Part shown: piece after piece, positions 1 to 8,959 of the stretch
Layout of the letters: each line of letters opens with the position of its first letter
Position numbering within the stretch: position 1 is the first letter of the stretch
Origin: Bacteroides luti
GTDB taxonomy: Bacteria; Bacteroidota; Bacteroidia; Bacteroidales; Bacteroidaceae
DNA: 64,000 bases
NCBI RefSeq assembly: GCF_900128905.1
Contig: NZ_FQTV01000006.1
Span: 62,001 to 126,000 of the forward strand
Direction of reading: 5' to 3'
The notes under the pieces: generated by a model
What the model saw: only the letters and a program-made list of their open reading frames with translations
What the model was told of the DNA's origin: nothing
Databases searched by the model: none
Position numbers and translations under genes: made by a program

Positions 1-2
1 AA

Positions 3-710
3 CTTGCTGTCAGAAGTACTTCCGGACAACTCTTAATGTCAGGAGAAAAGATTTGTGATGCTCGTTTCTCTAAATGTTGTGGTGGCGCAGTAGAAGAGTT
101 TCAATACTGTTGGGAAGATGTGAAACATCCATATTTGGTCAAACTTCGTGATGATAAGAGTGGAGAACCATTGCCGGATTTGACTAAAGAAGATGAAGCT
201 GTAAAATGGATATATACTTCTCCAGATGCCTTCTGTAATACAACAGATAAGAAAATTCTTTCTCAGGTATTGAATAACTATGATCAGGAGACAGTTAACT
301 TTTATCGCTGGAAGGTTTCTTATTCACAGAAAGAGCTCTCTGAACTTATCCTTAAACGTTCAGGTGTTGATTATGGTGAAATAGTAGATCTTATCCCTGT
401 GGAGAGAGGTACTTCGGGTAGATTGGTAAAACTAAAAATAGTTGGAACCAAACGAACACTGACAATCGGCAAAGAATTAGAAATCAGAAGAACACTTTCT
501 ACGTCTCACTTATACAGTTCTGCTTTTGTTGTCGAAAAAGAGAATATAATAAATAATATTCCCCAACGCTTTAACCTTATTGGCTCAGGATGGGGACACG
601 GAGTAGGACTTTGCCAGATTGGAGCTGCAGTAATGGGTGAGCAAGGTTATACATACGACAAGATTTTGTTGCACTATTACGTAGGAGCATCCATAAATAA
701 ACTATATTAA
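3..710 (+). CDS. SpoIID/LytB-type amidase-enhancer domain protein, 5' end outside window
   Basis: The reading frame is open from base 3, upstream of the first ATG at 36, and reads AVRSTSGQLLMSGEKICDAR, the usual middle of a SpoIID domain, so the true start lies before the window. The C-terminal block GWGHGVGLCQIGAAVMGEQG followed by HYYVGASI is the family hallmark. SpoIID-type proteins bind or cleave peptidoglycan glycan strands (in Bacillus SpoIID is a lytic transglycosylase that acts on denuded glycan). The gene sits 9 bp before ampG and leads a MurNAc recycling operon, so a role in releasing or processing wall fragments is inferred. The exact enzymatic activity cannot be read from this fragment. 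Confidence 0.85.
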   Translation, partial: LAVRSTSGQLLMSGEKICDARFSKCCGGAVEEFQYCWEDVKHPYLVKLRDDKSGEPLPDLTKEDEAVKWIYTSPDAFCNTTDKKILSQVLNNYDQETVNFYRWKVSYSQKELSELILKRSGVDYGEIVDLIPVERGTSGRLVKLKIVGTKRTLTIGKELEIRRTLSTSHLYSSAFVVEKENIINNIPQRFNLIGSGWGHGVGLCQIGAAVMGEQGYTYDKILLHYYVGASINKLY

Positions 711-719
711 TGCCATATT

Positions 720-2012
720 ATGAAAAATAAGAAAATATCACCTTGGGCATGGATCCCCACATTATATTTTGCTGAAGGATTACCTTATGTAGCAGTAATG
801 ACTATATCGGTTATTATGTATAAGAAACTGAATATTTCCAATACAGATATAGCCTTATATACCAGTTGGCTTTATTTGCCATGGGTTATCAAACCATTCT
901 GGAGTCCATTTGTAGATTTGTTTAAAACCAAACGTTGGTGGATTGTAACAATGCAGCTTTTGGTTGGTGCCGGGTTGGCAGGTATTGCTTTTACCATACC
1001 AATGTCCAATTTCTTCCAGATTACTTTAGCTGTATTTTGGTTGGTGGCATTTAGTTCTGCTACTCATGATATTGCTGCCGATGGATTTTATATGCTGGCA
1101 TTAGATGTTTCAGAACAAGCATTGTATGTAGGTATTCGCAGCACTTTCTATCGTATTGCCACTATCTTTGGACAAGGTGTTCTTATTGTATTGGCCGGAG
1201 GATTAGAAAACTGGACTGGAAATATTCCTTTTGCGTGGTCCATCACTTTCTATATTTTAAGTGGATTGTTTATTGCTTTTTGCCTTTATCACAAATTTAT
1301 CTTGCCAACACCCAAAACAGATAAATCGACTGTGACTGATGTCTCAGCATCAAATATCTTTAAAGAATTCCTGGCAACGTTCATTACTTTCTTTCAGAAA
1401 AAACAGGCTGGCGTAGCTATCCTTTTTATGCTGCTTTATCGTTTGCCGGAAGCTCAGTTAGTGAAACTTATCAATCCCTTTTTACTTGATCCATTAGAAA
1501 AAGGAGGGTTGGGGCTTAGTACCGCAGAAGTTGGGATAGTCTACGGAACTGTAGGTATTCTAGGCCTTACAATTGGTGGAATCATTGGTGGAATCTGCGC
1601 ATCCAAGGGCGGTCTTCAACGCTGGTTGTGGCCTATGGCCTGGAGCATCTCTTTAACATGCCTTACTTTTGTTTACTTGGGATATTTCCAGCCACAAAGC
1701 CTGATCATTATTAATATTTGTGTCTTTATAGAGCAGTTCGGTTATGGATTTGGTTTTACAGCCTATATGCTTTTCCTTATTTACTACTCTGAAGGAGAAC
1801 ATAAAACAGCTCATTATGCAATCTGTACAGGATTTATGGCATTAGGCATGATGTTGCCGGGTATGGCTGCCGGATGGTTGCAAGATCATATTGGATATGA
1901 GAACTTCTTTGTTTGGGTGATGATTTGTTGCGCTGCCACTATTGCAGTTTGTGCATTTGTGAAGATTGATCCAGAGTATGGCAAGAAAAAAGATGAAATA
2001 GAATCGGAATAA
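720..2012 (+). CDS. ampG: AmpG-type muropeptide permease (MFS)
   Basis: A 430-residue major-facilitator protein with about twelve hydrophobic segments and a short charged C-terminal tail (EYGKKKDEIESE). The N-terminus PWAWIPTLYFAEGLPYVAVM and the PWVIKPFWSPFVD segment are characteristic of AmpG/PAT family permeases. The family imports GlcNAc-anhydroMurNAc (peptides) by proton symport across the inner membrane. It lies between a SpoIID-like gene and namZ in a tight same-strand operon, which fits peptidoglycan recycling. In related Bacteroidales such as Tannerella, ampG also sits beside murTKQ. Confidence 0.9.
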   Translation: MKNKKISPWAWIPTLYFAEGLPYVAVMTISVIMYKKLNISNTDIALYTSWLYLPWVIKPFWSPFVDLFKTKRWWIVTMQLLVGAGLAGIAFTIPMSNFFQITLAVFWLVAFSSATHDIAADGFYMLALDVSEQALYVGIRSTFYRIATIFGQGVLIVLAGGLENWTGNIPFAWSITFYILSGLFIAFCLYHKFILPTPKTDKSTVTDVSASNIFKEFLATFITFFQKKQAGVAILFMLLYRLPEAQLVKLINPFLLDPLEKGGLGLSTAEVGIVYGTVGILGLTIGGIIGGICASKGGLQRWLWPMAWSISLTCLTFVYLGYFQPQSLIIINICVFIEQFGYGFGFTAYMLFLIYYSEGEHKTAHYAICTGFMALGMMLPGMAAGWLQDHIGYENFFVWVMICCAATIAVCAFVKIDPEYGKKKDEIESE

Positions 2013-2029
2013 TTTAAAAAATAAGAGTG

Positions 2030-3268
2030 ATGAAACTTAAATATTTATTTACTTTGTCCCTTGTAGGATTATTGGCAGTCAATGTAGCCGCACAGAAAAT
2101 AAGAATAAAAACAGGTATTGAAGTTTTGAAAGAACAGAACTTTAAAATATTGGAAGGTAAACGTGTTGGGTTAATCACTAATCCAACGGGGGTAGACAAT
2201 GATTTGAAGTCGACTATTGATATTCTTCATGAAGCAAAGAACGTAAAGCTTGTAGCTCTTTTTGGTCCTGAACATGGAGTTCGTGGAGATGTGCATGCCG
2301 GTGATCATGTTGATAATTCCAACGACCCTTCAACTGGAGTGCCTGTTTATTCATTATATGGCAAAACACGTAAGGCCACACCCGAAATGTTGAAAGATAT
2401 AGATGTTTTAGTGTATGACATTCAGGATATTGGTTGCCGCTCATTTACTTATATAAGTACAATGGGACTTGCAATGGAAGCAGCTGCCGAGAATAATATT
2501 GAGTTTGTGGTGCTCGATCGTCCAAATCCGGTGAATGGTCTTAAGATAGAAGGCAATGTGGTTGAAGATGGTTATTACTCTTTTGTGAGCCAATTCAAAA
2601 TTCCTTATGTTTACGGATTAACCTGTGGTGAACTTGCTATGATGCTTAATAATGAGAATATGCTGAAAAAGCAATGCAAACTGCATGTTGTAAAAATGAA
2701 AGGCTGGAAACGTAAGATGGATTATACCCAAACCGGTTTACAATGGGTTCCTGCTTCGCCTCATATTCCTCATGCTCATTCTGCTGAATTCTATCCTGTA
2801 TCAGGAATCCTTGGTGAACTGGGATATATGTCTATTGGTGTGGGATATACCATTCCTTTCCAGATGTTTGCGGCCGAATGGATAAAAGCAGATGAGTTTG
2901 CAGCAAAAATGAATAGCCTGAATTTACCGGGTATTAAATTCAGACCGATTCACCTTAATCCATTCTATGCAGTGGGACAGGGCAAGAATCTTCAGGGTGT
3001 GCAGGTGCATATTACTGATTATAAGAAAGCTGCTCTTTCTGAAATTCAGTTCTATATAATGCAGGAAGTTGCAGAATTATATCCTGATAAAGCGGTATTT
3101 AATAATGCTGATAACAAACGATTCAATATGTTCGATAAAGTCAGTGGTAGTGATCAGATTCGTTTGCGTTTTGCAAAGAATAACCGATTTGAGGATATTA
3201 AAGATTATTGGTATAAAGATGTAGAGAGCTTTAAGAAGCTTTCAAAAAAATATTATTTATATAAGTAA
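2030..3268 (+). CDS. namZ: Exo-beta-N-acetylmuramidase NamZ (DUF1343, GH171)
   Basis: A 412-residue secreted protein. MKLKYLFTLSLVGLLAVNVA, ending before AQK, is a signal peptide. DUF1343 motifs follow: KRVGLITNPTGVD, then FGPEHGVRGDVHAGD whose Glu is the probable catalytic residue, then DVLVYDIQDIGCRSFTYISTM. NamZ enzymes remove MurNAc from the non-reducing end of peptidoglycan fragments. The frame can also open at a GTG three bases earlier (2027), but the ATG at 2030 is preferred. The gene lies between ampG and the dehydrogenase, upstream of murTKQ, so it would supply the free MurNAc that those proteins use. Function is known for the family; use in this strain is inferred. Confidence 0.9.
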   Translation: MKLKYLFTLSLVGLLAVNVAAQKIRIKTGIEVLKEQNFKILEGKRVGLITNPTGVDNDLKSTIDILHEAKNVKLVALFGPEHGVRGDVHAGDHVDNSNDPSTGVPVYSLYGKTRKATPEMLKDIDVLVYDIQDIGCRSFTYISTMGLAMEAAAENNIEFVVLDRPNPVNGLKIEGNVVEDGYYSFVSQFKIPYVYGLTCGELAMMLNNENMLKKQCKLHVVKMKGWKRKMDYTQTGLQWVPASPHIPHAHSAEFYPVSGILGELGYMSIGVGYTIPFQMFAAEWIKADEFAAKMNSLNLPGIKFRPIHLNPFYAVGQGKNLQGVQVHITDYKKAALSEIQFYIMQEVAELYPDKAVFNNADNKRFNMFDKVSGSDQIRLRFAKNNRFEDIKDYWYKDVESFKKLSKKYYLYK

Positions 3269-3300
3269 CAGGTTTATTAGCCTATAAACAAAGCAAGATC

Positions 3301-6102
3301 ATGAGTAAGAATTATAATTCTCTTCTTGAAGAGATTTCAGCATTTGTGCCTAAAGACAGAATCTATACAGATGAGCTACGTCTTTTAGCATGGGGAACTG
3401 ATGCCGGCTTTTATCGCCTTATTCCTAAAATAGTAATTCGTTCTGTCGATGAACAGGAAATTTCCAGAATACTTTTAATAGCTGATAGCTTGAACTTACC
3501 TGTTACTTTCAGAGCAGCGGGAACAAGTCTTTCGGGGCAGAGCATAAGCGATTCTATCTTGATTGTTGCAGGCAAGCATTGGGAGAAGTATACAATCTCT
3601 CCCGATTATAAAACCATAACTCTTCAACCGGGACTAATAGGAGAAAGAGTTAACCAGATTCTGAAACCTTTCGGACGAAAGTTTGCTCCTGATCCTGCTT
3701 CCGTAAAATCTGCAATGGTGGGAGGTATTATCATGAATAATGCTTCGGGGATGAATTGCGGAACTCATGCAAATAGTGACAAGATGTTACTCTCCGTAAG
3801 AATAGTAATGGCTGATGGTACTATACTTGATACCGGAAATGAGAACAGTAAAAGAAATTTTGCAAAGAAAAAGCCTGATTTTATTAAAGGCATAGAGGCT
3901 TTACGTGATAAAATCAGAAATGATGAAAAGTTATCGGAAAGGATCCGATATAAATATTCTATTAAGAATGTAACCGGATTGAATATTCTCCCTTTTGTTG
4001 AACATGACGATCCTTTTGAAATCATTACCCACCTGATGGTAGGTTCCGAAGGAACATTGGCCTTCCTTTCTGAAGCAACTATGAGAACGGGATATGATTA
4101 TCCGTTCAGTGCCAGTGCCATGCTTTATTTCAAGGACATAAAAGAGGCATGCCGTGCTGTTGTGGCCATGAAAAAAGGACCGGTAATGGGGGCAGAGTTA
4201 CTCGATTCAAAGTCGCTCAGTTCTGTGAACGACCCAACAGGAGAGGGACTAACCGCAGTTCTTACAGAAACGAAAGCTGCTACCAAACAAGAATTGGATG
4301 ATCAGATAAAGGAGATTGAGACTATTCTTGAATCTTTTGAAACATATACTCCGGTTCATTTTACTGATAAGGAGAGTGAATATTCCAAGTACTGGAACAT
4401 TCGTTCCGGAATTTTCCCATCAGTAGGGGGTACCCGTGAATTGGGTACAACAACTTTGATTGAAGATGTAGCTTTCCATATAGAAAACTTACCCGAAGCA
4501 ACTGCTGAGTTGCAGGCTTTACTGGTAAAACATGGCTATGCAGATGCCTGCATATACGGTCATGCATTGGAAGGAAACTATCACTTTATTATTAATCAGG
4601 CGTTTGATACGGATGAAAAGGTTCGTAAATATGAGAACCTGATGAATGAGGTGAAGACTTTAGTAGTCGATAAGTATGACGGATCTTTAAAAGCCGAGCA
4701 CGGTACCGGACGAAACATGGCACCGTTCGTTAAATACGAGTGGGGTGAGGCTGCTTTTGAGGTAATGAAAGAGGTGAAGAATCTGTTCGATCCAAAGAAT
4801 CTGATTAACCCGGGAGTTATCTTTAATGATGATCCTGAATGCCATATTAAGAATTTCAAACCGCTACCTCTGACTAATGCTCATGTAGATAAGTGTATAG
4901 AGTGCGGTTTTTGTGAAGTTAACTGTCTGACTTGCGGATTTACCCTTTCTTCCAGACAGCGTATTGTTATTCGCAGAGAGATTTCCCGATTAAGAAAATC
5001 GGGTGAAGATAATGAACGGTTAGCTAAACTTGAACAGCAATATAAATATCTTGGTAATCAAACTTGTGCAGGAGACGGACTTTGTTCCATGTCTTGTCCG
5101 ATGAATATTAATGTGGGAGACCTTACGCATGATATTCGTCAGGAAGAATTGCCGGTGGGAAGTCTGGGATATAAGATTGGCGATTTCGCTGCCAACCATT
5201 TCCAAGGGATGAAGAGTATACTTCGTCCGGTACTTAGTCTGGCTAATGGAGCCCATTCTGTATTGGGAACCAAAACAATGACTTCCCTTACAAAAGGCAT
5301 TCGCTATGTATCAATGGATAATTTCCCATTGTGGACTCCCGCAATGCCAAAAGCTTATTATCCCCATAAAATAACTCAAAAGAGTGAACCGTTGAAGGTT
5401 GTTTATTTTCCAAGCTGCCTTAACCAGATGATGGGAACAGCAAAGGAAACTCCGGATGCTACTCCTTTAGTGGATAAAACAGTTCAGCTTCTCCAAAAAG
5501 CGGGTTATGAAGTAATATTCCCTAAAGATATGGATAAGCTTTGTTGCGGAACTATCTGGGAAAGTAAAGGAATGATGGATATTGCAGACCGTAAATCTGC
5601 CGAACTTGAAGAGGCGCTGTTTGCTGCCACTGAGCAAGGTAAATATCCAGTGCTTTGTGACCAGAGTCCTTGTTTGCACCGTATGCGAAATGTAATGACG
5701 AAAGTTAAGCTATACGAACCAGTGGAATTTATCTACACTTTCCTGAAAGATAAGTTAGATTTCACACCAATAGATAAACCGGTTTCCATCCATATAACCT
5801 GTTCTACTCAAAAGATGGGATTACGTGATCAGATGGTAGCTTTGGCCAGTCTTTGCTCAACAAAGGTAATTGTTCCCGAAGAGGTAGGATGTTGCGGGTT
5901 TGCTGGCGACAAAGGCTTTACCCATCCTGAGGTAAATACATACGCTCTCCGAAAATTGAAGCCTCAATTAGAGAAGGCCGGAGTAGAAGTGGGATATTCA
6001 AACAGTCGCACTTGTGAAATTGGACTGACAACTAATTCCGGAATCCCTTATATTTCCATTGTGTATCTTGTAGATCAGTGTACAACAGCAATAACAAAAT
6101 AA
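3301..6102 (+). CDS. FAD-linked oxidase / Fe-S / CCG-domain dehydrogenase, probably acting on D-lactate
   Basis: A 933-residue fusion of GlcD-like and GlpC-like parts. A PCMH-type FAD-binding domain covers about residues 35-190 (RAAGTSLSGQS and GGIIMNNASGMNCGTH). The FAD-oxidase C-terminal domain follows to about 510 and includes HALEGNYHF and AEHGTGRNMAPFV. Two Fe-S clusters come next (CIECGFCEVNC near 531; CAGDGLCSMSCP near 595), then two CCG repeats (CCGTIWESKG, CCGFAGDKGF). This architecture matches YdiJ and other D-2-hydroxyacid dehydrogenases that pass electrons to quinone. MurQ, four genes downstream in the same operon, releases D-lactate, so D-lactate is the obvious candidate substrate (inference). 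Glycolate or D-2-hydroxyglutarate remain possible. Confidence 0.85.
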   Translation: MSKNYNSLLEEISAFVPKDRIYTDELRLLAWGTDAGFYRLIPKIVIRSVDEQEISRILLIADSLNLPVTFRAAGTSLSGQSISDSILIVAGKHWEKYTISPDYKTITLQPGLIGERVNQILKPFGRKFAPDPASVKSAMVGGIIMNNASGMNCGTHANSDKMLLSVRIVMADGTILDTGNENSKRNFAKKKPDFIKGIEALRDKIRNDEKLSERIRYKYSIKNVTGLNILPFVEHDDPFEIITHLMVGSEGTLAFLSEATMRTGYDYPFSASAMLYFKDIKEACRAVVAMKKGPVMGAELLDSKSLSSVNDPTGEGLTAVLTETKAATKQELDDQIKEIETILESFETYTPVHFTDKESEYSKYWNIRSGIFPSVGGTRELGTTTLIEDVAFHIENLPEATAELQALLVKHGYADACIYGHALEGNYHFIINQAFDTDEKVRKYENLMNEVKTLVVDKYDGSLKAEHGTGRNMAPFVKYEWGEAAFEVMKEVKNLFDPKNLINPGVIFNDDPECHIKNFKPLPLTNAHVDKCIECGFCEVNCLTCGFTLSSRQRIVIRREISRLRKSGEDNERLAKLEQQYKYLGNQTCAGDGLCSMSCPMNINVGDLTHDIRQEELPVGSLGYKIGDFAANHFQGMKSILRPVLSLANGAHSVLGTKTMTSLTKGIRYVSMDNFPLWTPAMPKAYYPHKITQKSEPLKVVYFPSCLNQMMGTAKETPDATPLVDKTVQLLQKAGYEVIFPKDMDKLCCGTIWESKGMMDIADRKSAELEEALFAATEQGKYPVLCDQSPCLHRMRNVMTKVKLYEPVEFIYTFLKDKLDFTPIDKPVSIHITCSTQKMGLRDQMVALASLCSTKVIVPEEVGCCGFAGDKGFTHPEVNTYALRKLKPQLEKAGVEVGYSNSRTCEIGLTTNSGIPYISIVYLVDQCTTAITK

Positions 6103-6109
6103 AAATACT

Positions 6110-7279
6110 ATGAAAACAAACGTAAGTCAACGACTGCTGGCATTGGATATACTAAGAGGTATTACCATTGCAGGTATGATTTTGGTTAACAATCCCGGTA
6201 CATGGGGTTCAATCTATGCACCTCTTGAGCATGCCGAATGGATAGGATTAACTCCTACCGATTTAGTATTTCCATTCTTTATGTTTATAATGGGTATCTC
6301 TACTTATATTTCGCTCAGGAAATATAATTTCGAGTTCAGTCATTCAGCTGCTTTGAAAATATTAAAGCGTACTTTGGTTATTTTTGCTATTGGTCTGGGA
6401 ATTGGTTGGCTATCCTTATCATTCCGAACATATAATTCATTGATTGCAGAGAATCTACCATTTGGCGAACGCCTTCTGCAGTCGGTTACAAACTTTGCAC
6501 ATCTTCGGATACTTGGAGTAATGCAGCGACTTGCTCTTTGTTATGGTGCAACATCTATTATTGCTATTCTGGTAAAGCATAAATATATACCGGTAATTGT
6601 TCTGGTTACTCTTTTTGCCTATTTCCTGTTATTAATAACAGGCAATGGGTTCGAACAAAGCGAACAGAACATTATTTCTGTTTTCGATCAGATTGTTCTG
6701 GGTGTGGATCACATGTATAAAGATGCTGGTCTGGCTATCGATCCGGAAGGATTGCTTAGTACTATCCCTTCTATTTGCCATGTACTAATAGGATTCTGGT
6801 GTGGTGAATTGCTTATGAGCGTTAAAGATAACGGAGAACGCATTCAACGATTGTTTCTGGTTGGTACGGTTCTCACATTTTCAGGTTTACTGTTAAGTTA
6901 TGGCTGTCCTATCAGTAAGAAAATATGGTCACCTACATTTGTTTTGACTACATGCGGATTAGCTTCCAGCTTCCTGGGACTGCTTATTTGGATTATAGAT
7001 ATTAAAGGTTATAAAAAATGGTGCCGATTCTTTGAGTCATTCGGTGTGAATCCTTTATTTATCTATGTAACGGGAGCTGTTCTTTCAATATTTACAGGTA
7101 GTATCCTTTTCTACTTTGATGGCAAAATGATTAGTTTGAAAATATACTTATACAAATATATCCTTCAGCCTCTTTTGGGCGATTATCCTGGCTCATTAAC
7201 TTTTGCATTGTTATTTGTCGGTGTAAACTGGATGATTGGATATGTATTATACAAAAAGAAAATATATATTAAAATATGA
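6110..7279 (+). CDS. murT: MurT-like inner-membrane protein (DUF5009, acyltransferase-like fold), putative MurNAc transporter
   Basis: A 389-residue polytopic protein that starts RLLALDILRGITIAGMILVN and continues to TPTDLVFPFFMFIMGISTYI, the signature of the DUF1624/DUF5009 heparan-alpha-glucosaminide N-acetyltransferase-like family. About ten hydrophobic segments follow. In Tannerella forsythia a member of this family next to murK and murQ was reported as the MurNAc transporter MurT; the gene order here is the same, which is why that name is used. It ends in an ATGA overlap with murK, suggesting translational coupling. An acetyltransferase role acting on sugars at the membrane is the main alternative. 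Confidence 0.75.
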   Translation: MKTNVSQRLLALDILRGITIAGMILVNNPGTWGSIYAPLEHAEWIGLTPTDLVFPFFMFIMGISTYISLRKYNFEFSHSAALKILKRTLVIFAIGLGIGWLSLSFRTYNSLIAENLPFGERLLQSVTNFAHLRILGVMQRLALCYGATSIIAILVKHKYIPVIVLVTLFAYFLLLITGNGFEQSEQNIISVFDQIVLGVDHMYKDAGLAIDPEGLLSTIPSICHVLIGFWCGELLMSVKDNGERIQRLFLVGTVLTFSGLLLSYGCPISKKIWSPTFVLTTCGLASSFLGLLIWIIDIKGYKKWCRFFESFGVNPLFIYVTGAVLSIFTGSILFYFDGKMISLKIYLYKYILQPLLGDYPGSLTFALLFVGVNWMIGYVLYKKKIYIKI

Positions 7280-8109
7280 TATTAATAGCAGACAGTGGCT
7301 CTACCAAGACAGATTGGTGCTTAGTAGAGAACGGACAGATAGTCCAGCGAATCCTGACAAAAGGAACAAATCCCTTCTTTCAGACTCAGGAAGAGATTAG
7401 TCAGGAGATTGAGGAGGCATTATTGCCACAGGTTAAGGATTGTAGCATTGAATCAGTGTTTTTTTACGGTGCAGGTTGTGCGTTTCCCGAAAAGAATGAA
7501 ATAGTTCGCCTTGCTATAGCCGAACACATAAAGGCACCTGTAGAGGTGGGAAGTGATCTTCTTGCTGCAGCCCGTGCTTTGTGTGGAAAGAATTCAGGTA
7601 TAGCATGTATCTTGGGAACAGGATCGAACTCTTGTTTTTATGATGGGAAAGAGATTGTAGATAATGTCTCACCTCTTGGCTATATTTTGGGAGATGAAGG
7701 TAGCGGAGCTGTACTTGGAAGATTGCTGGTTGGTGATTGTTTAAAGAATCAGTTATCGCCCGAACTAAAAGAGAAGTTCCTGAATCAGTTTCAGCTAACA
7801 CCGGCAATAATCCTGGAAAATGTTTATAAAAAGCCTTTCCCAAATAGATTCCTGGCTCATTTATCTCCGTTCCTGGCACAGAATATAGAGAACCCGGAAG
7901 TTCACCAATTGGTGCTGAATAGTTTTAAATCGTTCTTTGTTAAGAATGTAATGCAGTATGATTACCAGCATAATAAAGTTCATTTTGTAGGATCAGTAGC
8001 TGTTAATTATAAAGACGTTCTCCTTGAAGCTGCAGAGGAACTCCATATTCAGATTGGTACAATTATAAAGAGCCCAATGGAAGGTCTTGTAGCTTATCAT
8101 TCAAACTAA
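7276..8109 (+). CDS. murK: MurNAc/GlcNAc kinase, BadF/BadG/BcrA ATPase family
   Basis: A 277-residue cytoplasmic ASKHA-fold sugar kinase. The N-terminal phosphate-1 motif is ADSGSTKTDWCLV; further motifs are ILGTGSNSCFYDG and GYILGDEGSGAVLGR. The family includes N-acetylglucosamine kinases and the MurK enzymes of Tannerella and Clostridium, which phosphorylate MurNAc at O6. It overlaps the murT stop by four bases and lies 20 bp before murQ. This position makes MurNAc to MurNAc-6-phosphate the likely reaction, though dual specificity for GlcNAc is possible. Confidence 0.88.
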   Translation: MILIADSGSTKTDWCLVENGQIVQRILTKGTNPFFQTQEEISQEIEEALLPQVKDCSIESVFFYGAGCAFPEKNEIVRLAIAEHIKAPVEVGSDLLAAARALCGKNSGIACILGTGSNSCFYDGKEIVDNVSPLGYILGDEGSGAVLGRLLVGDCLKNQLSPELKEKFLNQFQLTPAIILENVYKKPFPNRFLAHLSPFLAQNIENPEVHQLVLNSFKSFFVKNVMQYDYQHNKVHFVGSVAVNYKDVLLEAAEELHIQIGTIIKSPMEGLVAYHSN

Positions 8110-8129
8110 CAATAAACAAAAAATAAGAT

Positions 8130-8957
8130 ATGTCATTTATAAAAATAACCGAGCACCCATCTCTTCATGATAATCTGGAAAAGAAATCAGTCAGAGAGTT
8201 GTTGGAAGGTATTAATGAAGAAGACCAAAAGGTAGCAATTGCTGTTCAAAAAGCAATACCACAAATAGAAAAATTAGTAACTCAGATAGTTCCCCGCATG
8301 AAACAAGGTGGACGAATCTTTTATATGGGAGCCGGCACCAGCGGCCGATTAGGCGTTTTGGATGCTTCGGAAATACCTCCTACATTTGGTATGCCTCCTA
8401 CATTAGTTATTGGGCTGATAGCCGGAGGCGATACGGCTTTGCGTAATCCGGTGGAGAATGCCGAAGACAACATGGAACGTGGATGGGAAGAACTGGTGGA
8501 ACATCAAATCAATGAGAAAGATACAGTGATTGGTATTGCCGCTTCAGGAACTACTCCTTATGTGATTGGTGCATTACGAAATGCACGTGCACATGGCATC
8601 CTTACTGGCTCAATATCCAGTAACCCTGATTCTCCATTATCTGCAGAAGCCGAAGTTCCTATCGAAATGATTGTTGGTCCTGAGTTCGTAACCGGAAGTT
8701 CACGTATGAAATCGGGAACCGGACAAAAGATGATTCTGAACATGATTACTACATCTGTAATGATTCAACTTGGTCGCGTAAAAGGAAACAAGATGGTAAA
8801 TATGCAACTCTCTAATAAGAAGCTGGTGGACCGTGGCACACGAATGGTTTCGGAAGAGTTGGGATTGGAATATGAACAGTCCAAACGCTTACTGTTGATG
8901 TATGGTTCTGTGAAGAAAGCAGTAGACGCATATCGTGCGCAACAAAATAATGAATAG
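8130..8957 (+). CDS. murQ: N-acetylmuramic acid 6-phosphate etherase
   Basis: A 275-residue SIS-domain protein with FYMGAGTSGRLGVLDASE (about 65-82), the motif specific to MurQ. GIAASGTTPYV near 132 and GPEFVTGSSRMKSGTGQK are further conserved blocks. The enzyme hydrolyses the lactyl ether of MurNAc-6-P to give GlcNAc-6-P and D-lactate in the cytoplasm. At 275 residues it is slightly shorter than the roughly 300-residue E. coli protein, with a short C-terminus. It follows murK directly and precedes a secreted GDSL hydrolase by 2 bp. Confidence 0.95.
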   Translation: MSFIKITEHPSLHDNLEKKSVRELLEGINEEDQKVAIAVQKAIPQIEKLVTQIVPRMKQGGRIFYMGAGTSGRLGVLDASEIPPTFGMPPTLVIGLIAGGDTALRNPVENAEDNMERGWEELVEHQINEKDTVIGIAASGTTPYVIGALRNARAHGILTGSISSNPDSPLSAEAEVPIEMIVGPEFVTGSSRMKSGTGQKMILNMITTSVMIQLGRVKGNKMVNMQLSNKKLVDRGTRMVSEELGLEYEQSKRLLLMYGSVKKAVDAYRAQQNNE

Positions 8958-8959
8958 AA

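Noticed and set aside
7514..7879. A 121-codon minus-strand frame
   Set aside because: Antisense shadow of murK; no recognisable motif.
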